Part shown: positions 22,401 through 31,663 of the stretch, in pieces
Numbering within the stretch: the first letter of the stretch is position 1
How the letters are laid out: each line of letters begins with the position of its first letter
DNA from: Plantago major
Taxonomy: Eukaryota > Streptophyta > Magnoliopsida > Lamiales > Plantaginaceae
Reading direction: 5' to 3'
Length of the DNA: 64,000 bases
Assembly: GCA_026545765.1 (NCBI GenBank)
Contig: CM048840.1
Location: forward strand, 83,418,877-83,482,876
Translations under genes and position numbers: made by a program
The notes under the pieces: model-generated
Databases searched by the model: none
The model's input: only the letters and a program-made list of their open reading frames with translations
Told to the model about the DNA's origin: nothing

Positions 22401-24940
22401 CTTTTCCGGAGAAGTGGCGCATAGTTTGATACATGCCTTTGAGCAGTGAGATGGTCGACAAGATTACAGATGGCATTCAAGATCCCGCCTGCACCTCGCA
22501 GCTTTATACCTTCTGAACAAGAAGAAGTTAATGGGCAGAAGATCACTATCCCGGAAGTAATCAATCTTGTATCTGAAGATGATGAGGAGGAAGAAATGAA
22601 TGAAAATTACTTTGATAAACCTCCCACTGACCATCACCAAGAGGATGATAATGACAAAAAGGATGATGATGATGCCCCTGCACCAGGGACCGGAGGAATT
22701 TCACAGAGAAACAATGCCTCATTTGAAAAGCAAACCGAGAAGACTTCACGAAATCTCGTCTTCATCACCTCGAAATCTACTCATCCATCTTCTAACCAAC
22801 ACGCGATTTACTCTTGAACAAGTAGTTGAGCTTCAAGAAACAAATCGGAAAATACTAAACACTCAAACTAGATCTCAACTCAGACAACTGTTGGAAGAAG
22901 AACAACAGCTCCATCTTCAACTGGAAGATCAAATAGCTAAATCCAGAGATAAGATTAATCAACTACAAGATCTATACTTAGAAGAAATGATTGCTTACTC
23001 TGAAGTTAAAGAGCTACGGGATGCTGTGCAAAAGATCACCAAAGAACTCGATACTGAAGAAGTATCTGAAGTCAAGCATGATGCTAAGGCTGCATCATCT
23101 TCGAAAGAAGTACCATCCTCCTCCCAGAAAGGAAAGAAACCAATCTCTGAGATGGTTCTTTGGACTCGATCGATGAAAATGTCCAAGAGGATGAAGATCC
23201 GGGCTAATCACTCGGATGATGAAGAAGACAAGACTTTGGCGAGCACCGCCATGAACATTTAGCGGTTTCTCACGAAAAGGAAGTTGATTGCTCCTTCAAT
23301 ATTCAACAAAGCGCCAAACGTCCACTCCATGAATACATGAACAGTGCAATCTGGCTACTCTGAACAAGGAGATGTCTTCACAGAACAAGGAAGTAATTGC
23401 CTCCGTCCCCTCTGAAATGAGAAAGTTCACTGAGCTCATCACTCAGAGAACAACTAGCATAGTCATTGCTCAGAAAGATCTGGGAATGATAAGGGACGAT
23501 GATATGTCTTTAGCTGAGAAAGCTTTCCAAGAGGCAAGTTACACTGCTGGAAAAGTAGATGCCATCCTAGGCCCATTGGCAGAGCTCACTGATAAGGGCA
23601 ATGGACTTATCAAGCAAAATCAGGAGCTCAAAACCGAACTTCAGAAGTTGGTCACTGCCTATAATTATTTACAAGGGCATTTTGACTCTCTCTCAGATTC
23701 CTTTATGAGGTGAGTCATGACAATGACTAAGGGGAAAGAAAGTACAAATGGACCTCAAAGTCGGGGAATGGGAAGAAGGAGATGAAAACAAGAAGAAATC
23801 TGAGTGCGGCTCGAGAAGGAAGAAGAAAACTTCCCACCACCACTCGTAATCAATGAACCCTCCTCAAGCCAAGCTTCTTTGCAAATAGTAGCTGCTTCCC
23901 AGAAACCTACTGAAGGAACCAAAATGGTAACAAGGGCCATGGCACAGAAACCTCCAAGGAGTACCAAGGCTCCAAGGAGAAGACAAGTTAGAGGGATTGA
24001 TGAATCTTCTGAAGAAGAAGAAGAAGAAGAAGGTCAAATCAAGTCCCTGGGCAATGAAGAAGGCTGTGAAACTCTCACAAGATCTAATCTTGATGATGAT
24101 GAGGAAACTGATGAAGATGAAGCTCCTCTTCACAGAAAAAGGAAAATTGAAAGCCTAACTGAGCCCATAGCTGCAAAGCCACTAGCAGCTAAAACACCCT
24201 CTGGAAATACCAAGTCTATCCAGGGTGGTGGTTCTTCAAGCAACAACCCCAAAGAGAATTCAAGACAGAGAAGGAACAGACTGAGAGCTGAGCAAAGACA
24301 AAGTCAACTTCCACTCAGGCCAGAAGAAGCCAAAATAGAGTATGTGAAGTATGACAATGATTCCTCTGTCTACAGGTGCATCAATCAAAAGAATGGCTAT
24401 TGGATTCTGGAACTGAAGCATCTATTGGTAAATTCAAGATCTCCAGAACCAATCCATAAACAACTCATGGCATGGAGAAAGGATAAACCTACCTTGATCA
24501 ACACCAATCACATCAAAGCATGGTTAGATTTTGAAGTTGTCAAGAGAACTGAAGCCATGAAAAAGGACCTCTCTGATGATTGTCCATATGGAAAGCCATA
24601 TGATGTGCACAAAATTCTGAATATCACAGGAACAGGCACAAGACCAAGACTTGCTGTGGAACCCTATGAGTCGTTCTATCTGACAGAAGATCAATACAAG
24701 GGTGTCATCAGATATCTGAAGATTATCTACGAATACTTCAAGCTTTCAGATATCAGAATAGAGCATGCCTGGAAGTGGGGAAAGTACCTATGGGTCAAGC
24801 ATTTTGTCAAGAAAAATCCTACCAAAACCTACAAAAAGGTCTGTGGATTTGCCAGAGACACAGAGATGCTCGTCAGAACTCTTCTCTATGATTATTCTGA
24901 TGACATCAAAAGGTTTGGAGATAGGAAATTTGCAGACTGA
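19493..24940 (+). pseudogene. Retrotransposon ORF3 (post-pol, multi-exon), copy B
   Basis: The start is placed at the ATG at 19493 (MASRTLQHEIDPPLC), the first ATG after the spacer that leads into the conserved frame; this choice is tentative. Readable parts are: a globular N-terminal region (about 19930-20200, LLVHWDVLACILHRCFDG); a basic stretch; ADELINAAK repeats (about 20550-20720); the intron-bearing Ser/Glu-rich region (21345-22152); a segment homologous to 1680-2033; an Asp-rich linker; a Gln/Glu/Leu-rich coiled coil (about 22820-23080); and an open frame of 378 codons (23804-24940). That last frame has a basic KAPRRRQVR motif, a poly-Glu run and the conserved C-terminal domain ending at a TGA. 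Function unknown; its position matches SIRE env-like ORFs. Most frame breaks coincide with CG-for-CAG/CTG patches. Confidence 0.7.
21345..22152 (+). other. Introns of ORF3 copy B, homologous to copy A
   Basis: GT-AG intervals at 21345-21426 (82 bp), 21537-21612 (76 bp), 21715-21796 (82 bp) and 21950-22035 (86 bp) align with the first four introns of copy A. The exons 21613-21714 and 21797-21949 are 34 and 51 codons, in frame, and share the AQ/VQ starts. At the fifth position only GTTCATACTTAG (22141-22152) remains, too short to splice, and its TAG is an in-frame stop. Intron bodies have diverged more than exon ends and splice sites. Confidence 0.75.
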
Positions 24941-25325
24941 TCCATAGAAATACTGTTGAAGACTTGAAGATTGAAGACTTGAAGACTAGTCTATTAGGAT
25001 GTTTACTTGGAGCTTGGTTACTCCTGTTGTCCTAATTTACTATGTAGCTTTTGTATTTTACGATCGAGCTTAACTGTATCATGTATTAAAGTTATCTGTA
25101 ATCTTTAGTTGTAACTTATCTGAAGAACTTACTCTCAGATAGTATTCTATAAAAGATAACTTGTCAGCAAAGATCACACCTTGTGATTTGGTTGATGTCT
25201 ACTTTCGGCACTTAATTATATGATTTTGAAGATCTTAAGAAAAGATTAAGTGGTGGATTGTTTCCTCATCCAGATTTGTAATAGGTAAAGATAGTCATCG
25301 TTAACTGATCAAAAAGGGGGAAATT
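24941..25325 (+). other. Noncoding 3' internal region and polypurine tract, element 2
   Basis: Iterated 'gaagacttgaaga' follows the ORF3 stop, then AT-rich sequence resembling 4413-4806. The PPT AAAAAGGGGG plus AAATT (about 25312-25325) ends at the LTR. The purine tract matches element 1 with one base difference. Confidence 0.85.
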
Positions 25326-27091
25326 TGTTGGGAAATTTCTTGTGAAATTTGTTGAGAAATTTGTTGGGAAATTTCTTGAGAAATTTGTTAGGATTTTTGT
25401 TAGATATTTTGCAAAGAATATCTGTTTAAGTTTTGATCAGCAACATGATGACTTATCTTAGTCTCAGAAAGGTGATTAGTACTCTTGGTTCACTTGAACA
25501 TTGTAAAAGAGGAAAACCACTAAGTATGATAGTCTAGCTAATCTTGTATAGGATGTTAGGTCTCAAAATGTAATTTTTATTTTATGAAGAGAAGACCAAG
25601 AAGAAGACATCCAAGCAGAAAGCTCAACGACATTGAAGACTTGAAGAAAACTGCACAAGATTCGAATCATTGTTCAGATATCTTAGCCAGATATCTTAAA
25701 GACACGAATAGTTTCAAACAAACTGTGTCACAAGAGATATCTGAGAAATAAGAGACATATCTGAAAACAAGGAAAGTGTCCACAGATATCTATTCTCAGA
25801 TACCTTGAGCATTAACCACATTTCTGAAAAAAGAAACATATATATTGCAAACAAAGTTGTTTCAATAAATACAAGTGGTATCTGAAGATTATAGATAAGG
25901 ACGTGCAAAGAATCAGATAACACTAGTCTACGATAAAGCATAGTTCCGTTGGCACTCTGGGACAAAAGTATAGTATAATGCATTTAATGCACAGACGGAG
26001 ATGTACGAATAAAAGCAACGGCTTTCCGAGAAGAAGACAAAACACTCTAAGATACTATACACAGATATCAATAGTTTGAATTTGAGCCTAACGGATACTA
26101 TTCAAACGGCACTCAAATTCATTTATAAATATCAACACTTAGACTGCTTGAAGAAAAACACTACACTACACAGAACATTGAATACGCTCTGAACATCTTA
26201 CTCTCTCAAAGCAACTTACTTATTCTCAAAGCTTTCTGTTGCGATCAAAGCTTTTGATCTTGAGTAAACACTGAAGTTCTAAGTGTCCTGATCCTAAACA
26301 AGCAAAGCTATCTGTGAAGGAGTTGAATCAAAAGATCAACTATCTGAGATTCATTCTCTTGAACAGATATCATAAGACTTGGGTCAGTAAAATCGAACAA
26401 GATACCATACGCTGTAAAGTGTATTAAGTATACTTGGTTCACAGAGCTATCTGATTAACTGAAAAGTTATTAAGGCGCTCATCTGACAACTCAAACCAAA
26501 ACCAACACCATAACTGGCGTGGAGTACAGGTAGTACTTAGTTTGAAAAATCAGGGAATAACTCCAAGGTTACCGGAGTATAGGAAGTACTTGATTTGGGA
26601 AACTAAGGAATAACTCCAAGGTTATTGAGTATAGGAAGTACTTAGCTTGGGAAGCTAGGGAATAACTCAAAGGTTTCTGAGTATAGGAAGTACTTGGCTG
26701 TGAAAGCCGGGGAACAACTCAGGGGGAACATTTGGTTGGGAACCAATTGTTAAGAATCTTAGAATAGGATTATTGTAAGGAAATCTCAATTATCTGTTCT
26801 ATAGAATTCTAGGTCTCTGATAGACCGAAGTGGATTAGTTGGAGGATTACGCCACCTCTAGATACCACTATACTTGCTGTGTCATTTACCTTTCTGTATT
26901 TACATTTCAGCAAACACACACACACATATTAACTGTTTCTGCAGTTATCTTTATTAAGTCTTCCGCACTCTGATTCTAAGTATCAGATATCCATTCAGAT
27001 ATCTGAGAAATAGTTGTTATCGACAAAAGTTTTAAAAGACTATTCACCCCCCCCCCCCTAGTCTTTTACTTTGCCGTTATCTGGACCAACA
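25326..27091 (+). repeat. 3' LTR of element 2 (1766 bp)
   Basis: Starts TGTTGGGAAATTTC after the PPT and ends GGACCAACA. It is collinear with the 5' LTR. Differences cluster at about 25660-25710 and 25920-26050, where CTG and CAG in the 5' LTR correspond to CG here. The TATA box is TTATAAATA here (about 26122-26130), one base different from the 5' LTR. A poly-C tract lies at about 27046-27057. Confidence 0.95.
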
Positions 27092-27263
27092 CCAAGATCG
27101 TTTTAGCATATATTGTTATAGTGGTATATATGTTACTATACATGTTTTTTTCAGTTCCAGGATATAGAAGATATACACATGAGCTAATTGGTGGTGTATT
27201 GATCTTTACATGTCTATCAAAAACATTTTACATGTGAAGATTTTCAAGTTCATTTTCTTTATG
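27092..27263 (+). repeat. Right 172-bp target-flank duplication of element 2
   Basis: Same 172 bp as 10887-11058, with no visible difference, running from 'ccaagatcg' to 'ctttatg' and then diverging at 'tataagattcg'. It is contiguous with the LTR end. Confidence 0.93.
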
Positions 27264-27299
27264 TATAAGATTCGATCGGTAGGATGAGGTATAATGGTT

Positions 27300-27900
27300 C
27301 TCTTCTCTACGGTCTTTGTCCGGAAGGACTGGTTCTATCCAACCCGAATTCAAACCCGTGCAAAATAATGATATTCAGGTCCGGTCTAGCATATACTCGA
27401 ACCCGTTCCACACCTTTGTTACAATACCCCAACACATCATTTTATGATTAAGTTAGTAAAAAGTACATTTTTCTCCGGCGGTGGGGGGAGGTCTGCATAT
27501 ACTCTTTAGGTGGGGAAACGCTCTTCGATCTTCACTCTACTTTCTTGATCCATAACGGGCCTGGGGAACTGATACTCTCTAGGTGGGGAAACTCAATTCG
27601 AGCTTCTCTCTACTTTCTTAATCTCTATAACGAACCGGGTGAGGGGGGATCAGCTTATACTCTCTAGGTGGGTGGGTGGTGTCTAGCAAGTACTCTGGGG
27701 GGACAACCGTACCATGTGAAATTATGTTTGTAGAATAATAATTTTTGTGTCTTTGGTGGGGTGACATACCACCACGGGGTTGTTAGGAACCAGGTGGGTT
27801 GGAAAAAAAACTATATGAAATCAAGTTTGTGTGTGTTGTGGGGTGACCACATACCACCGCGGGGTTGTTTGGAACAGCCCTATTGATTGTATATACTTTT
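27300..27900 (+). repeat. Dispersed repeat, copy 1 (related to 56040-56470)
   Basis: Shares blocks with 56040-56470: 'ggttctatccaacccg', 'gtccggtct', 'catatactcg', 'ttttatgattaagttagtaa', 'ccataacgggcct', 'catgtgaaattatgt' and 'accacggggttgtt'. Inside, units 'tactct.taggtggggaaac' repeat about three times. No coding capacity and no termini recognised; type unknown. Confidence 0.6.
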
Positions 27901-27959
27901 GTATTTTATTTTGGTTTCGTTTGAGGGATAATTGTTTTTAAAAAAAAACATGTTTTTTT

Positions 27960-28275
27960 TAATAAGCTAATTATATTACATGGGCTCACCCGTGATCGAA
28001 CCTCTTGCATGTAAAAGTTTTTAAAAAAACATGTGCCTATTACTAATTAACAGGTAGGGTACGGCAGTGCCCTATTTTTACATTTTCTATAGTTAACATA
28101 AATAAACACTCAATGATATAATATTGAATGAAGAAGTACTGCCGACCGACACCATGATCAACGTTATTCACATAAATTTAACTACCTTATTTTCTCGATT
28201 AATTTATTTTAACACCCCCTTTCTATTTATTATTAAAAGTCAACTATACCGTAGCATCGCCACGGGTTAGTACTA
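27960..28275. repeat. AT-rich region ending in a possible Helitron-like 3' end
   Basis: The stretch has no ORF. At 28253-28276 the sequence 'gtagcatcgccacgggttag' runs into TACTAG. This resembles Helitron 3' ends (a GC-rich hairpin followed by CTRR), but the stem here is short and no matching 5' end is certain. Confidence 0.3.
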
Positions 28276-28279
28276 GTAT

Positions 28280-28975
28280 CTTATTAAATAGGCATGTCAC
28301 ATGTGCAGAATCCTATGTGGCATGTCTCTTTGAATTTCATAGAGTTTTATTCACAAAATTAAATAAAAAAGAAAACAGTAATTTAAAAGTGTACTATTTA
28401 TTTTTGGTATGTTAACTGTATACATAGTTTTTATTAAATTACATATAACTTTATATGCAAAACTCCGAAAAATATTTTGAACATATATTTAGATTCACCT
28501 CGACAAGACGAATCCATAGACACCAATCTTATATATTATTATTAATTAAATAAATTATTTATATATTAAAATAAAAAATCAAATTGTTAAATGAGATCTA
28601 TTGGTTGTGTAAATTCTAAATTTAAAAAAATAAATCATGGAACATTTTTATTCTTGACAATGCAATGCACCTTATAACTTCCACTATTTATTTAATTAAT
28701 AATAATATATAAGATTGGTGTCTATGGATTCGTCTTGTCGAGGTGAATCCAAATATATGTTCAAAATATTTTTCGGAGTTTTGCAGATAAAGTTATATGT
28801 AATTTAATAAAAACTATGTACTGATTAATATATCAAAATATATAAGACACTTTTAAATTCTTTTTTTTATTTAATTTTTGAATAAAACTCTATGAATTCA
28901 AGACGCCATATATGATTCTCGCATACGCCTATTTATTAAGATAGGTCACCACTTTTATTATATATTTAGATATGT
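28280..28975. repeat. Large imperfect inverted repeat of the dispersed AT-rich family
   Basis: The block 28380-28545 and the block 28690-28830 are reverse complements of each other over more than 100 bp, including 'ccgaaaaatattttgaacat' and 'gacaagacgaatccatagac'. Both belong to the family at 8755-9480. The pair brackets a spacer of about 150 bp, so a transcript through it could fold into a long hairpin. Confidence 0.75.
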
Positions 28976-29463
28976 TATGATGAGTCATATTTTATACTTT
29001 TCATATTTACCAAAAAATAGACTAGGTCATATAGAATTGAATGAAGGATCGCCACTTACGTCTGTCAACGTTGTTTTAAAGTCTTATTCTTCGATTAATT
29101 TATTTTTTGTCCTTTCTATTTATTATTAAAATAACTATCTTGTGGTATCATGGCCAAGATCTTAGATATGGATGTGAATGCCAATAGGTTTGATTTATCC
29201 GAATGCCTATAAAGTACTAATCCAAGCAAACTTGACTTGCATAATACTCATGCTAGAGGTGGATATTTGTGCAATTTGAAGGGGGACTCCGTTAGCAACG
29301 TTTTCTCCCTCCCTTTTCTTTTCTTGTCTGCAAAGCCAAGATTTCACATCTTTTAGTTCAAATAACGTCACTTTTTCCTTTTTTTTAAAAAAAAAAAAAA
29401 ACGTCACTTTTCCTTTTGTCCTTCTCTTTAACCGTCATATCTCTCTCTCTCACTGTGTGTGGG

Positions 29464-29471
29464 TATATATA
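29464..29471 (+). promoter_or_regulatory. TATA box of the MHK-type kinase gene (putative)
   Basis: TATATATA follows a CT-rich stretch and lies upstream of a leader rich in CT and CAA repeats. Transcription would begin about 30 bp downstream, near 29495. No other TATA-like site fits the leader better. Confidence 0.5.
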
Positions 29472-29494
29472 CGAGTATTTACATTACAATCGTA

Positions 29495-31663
29495 CTTTCA
29501 CCACCACCAATCATAATCACCATCATCACATATTGATCATGACGTAAAATATCCTCGATCAAATCTATCTATCTATACAAAAACCAAACCAAACCAAACC
29601 AAATCAAATGAAATACGTATAAAAGTATCTTCAGAACTACGGCGTAGGTTTCTTCTCATAGGGTCGGCGATTTCTGGCACATAGTTTGATCTCACTCAAT
29701 TCACAAGAACCAGCAAAAAAACAGAATTAGGGAAAACACGAATTTGTAGTCTAGAGAGAGAAAGAAACGACAATTGTGGCATCCTCTCTGGCTTTGTTTT
29801 CTTTAGGTTATGCCGTTTACTCTACCGGTATGGTATTCCCTCTTTCTCGCTCCTCCTTGTTCATTTTGCTCTGTACTTTCAATCATATAGTCTTTTCGTT
29901 TCCTTCTGTCTTCCTTTCCTTTGATTTGCTTCTTTCGTTTCTGTACCTGTCTGTCTGATTGGTTTTAGATCCGATCTGGATATCACGTCCAGACATCGGG
30001 GGATCCTTTTCCTTTTCCCCATTTTTGGCTTCGTAATTATGTAGTAGTTTCGTTTCGTTTTTCTTTTTACTGGGTTTGGAACGGATTGGATTTCGTTGTG
30101 GTTAGGTTTGCAAATTTTTAATCGCAGATCGTGTTTCTTCTCTATCGACGATCAGATGGTGATCTAGTGGTGTTGTTTATCAGATATTAGTTTTTTGGTG
30201 AGAACTCAAATTGGTTTAATCCTTCTGAATTCGAGTTCTCTATCCGTTATTGTCATTGTTGTTGTCTACCTTTGTAAAATGATGATTTTCTTGCAAATGT
30301 GCTCCAGACTATTCACTATTTGTTTGGTGTACTGAGTTGACTCTATAAATTTACTCCATCAGAGCTTTTTATGTTTCAGAAATTTAACGATTTTATGGTT
30401 AAGACTAGGGACTATCGAGTTATATGCATCCGTTTGTATATTAGATGTATGTGTGTGTCAATGTTGTCGAGGAAAATGTATGTGAACTGAAGGAAACTAT
30501 CAATCATTTTTTTTGTAACTTTGTTTGCAACCTACTATGTGTGGGGTTAAATTTTCTTCTTCCCCTGTATTTTTCCTTGCGAGTGTGTAACTGTTAAACT
30601 TGTTTCTGAATTGCCAGGTTGTGAATCTCGAGATAAAGGGCTTAACCTTATCTAGGACATGGAGCGAGTTTTCCTTTGGTCAGATTGCTTCCAGCACAAG
30701 GTTTTCTCATTCCAAGAAGCTCTTGACTGGCGTTTTCTCATCCTTGGAGATTTTCTTCTTGTTTCCTTTGTCAATTGCACTTAGTGAGCAGACTTCGGTA
30801 AATGATCAGTACAAGAAGCCAAATACATGTCTCTTTTAATTTAGATGTTGGATCTTTAGTGCAAGCCTGCAAGTGAGTTGCATACACCAATATATTCTGG
30901 GCACTGGTTATACTGTTAATTCCAGTTACACATTTACTATCGTGCAATTCTGTTGTTGAAAGTGCATTGTTGATACAACATCCAATGAAGACCCTTTTGG
31001 GAATTTGATTGAGGTATGTTACTGTGGCAAAGTTGGTTGATAATCTTACATGAATTTGAGGTAGCAATGTGACTTGTGTTTTTCTGCTTTTGGGTTTTCT
31101 TTTGCCAGATTTAAAGTCTGCAAGGATTTGAAGGAAGTTTGATTTGTCATCGAGTAATCTGGCTTTGTGCAAGTGTTAGTAATAAATATCCGTTCTTTTG
31201 CCTCTTCCCTATGGTCTGTTGATAGCTGTGAGCTTTGGTTGTTTGAAGATTTGCATCAGGGTCAGTTTCTTCAAATTATCTAATGAATCCTGGGAGCTTA
31301 GGTTGACCATGTACTGCCTTACCTAAGACATGTATCTACCGGGCAGAATTTTCCCTGATCTGTCAGTTCTGATCAAGTAACGAGATGCTTGCAGTTTGGC
31401 ATTTCCAATCTTATGTTCATTTAGGAGTTTTTTGACGCGAATCAGTTTAAGAATAAGGTTGTGAGGCTGTCCATCATAATCTCAGCGGTATTGCTTACAT
31501 TGGATAGGGGCAAAAGAATTACAGTTGGATTTTGCTGAATCAACCAGAGCCTTTTTGTATTTATTTCGTAGAGACCTACAGAGTATCTAAAGCTTCAATA
31601 TTTTCTGTTTTCCTCACCCGCAAGTTTAGTGAAGTGCACAAGTGAGCAGTTGGAATCTCAAAG
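29495..31663 (+). other. 5' leader of the kinase gene with probable 5'-UTR introns
   Basis: About 2.2 kb separates the putative transcription start from the first coding ATG. It is T-rich with many GT...AG candidates (for example a donor near 29828 and acceptors near 30617 and 31100). It holds only short ORFs, including a 79-codon frame at 30600-30839 that I regard as incidental. The exact leader exons cannot be set from sequence. Confidence 0.55.

Larger units (their letters stand above)
11059..27091 (+). mobile_element. Complete 16-kb Ty1/copia retrotransposon (SIRE/Maximus-like), element 2
   Basis: The order is 5' LTR (11059-12803), primer binding site, gag, a long Lys-rich linker, protease, integrase, reverse transcriptase, RNase H, spacer, ORF3, polypurine tract and 3' LTR (25326-27091). 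Integrase before reverse transcriptase is the Ty1/copia order. The LTR ends are TGTTGG...CCAACA. Many frameshifts and stops mean it is not autonomous as written. Part of that damage may be consensus error, because it is concentrated in patches with a CAG/CTG-to-CG signature. The LTRs are alike apart from such patches and one short indel region, which suggests a fairly recent insertion. The flanks carry a 172-bp duplication instead of the expected 5 bp. Confidence 0.93.

Noticed and set aside
30600-30839. 79-codon ORF upstream of the kinase start
   Set aside because: It lies in the 5' leader/intron region of the kinase gene, has no motif, and reads as spliced-out or leader sequence. A uORF role cannot be supported.
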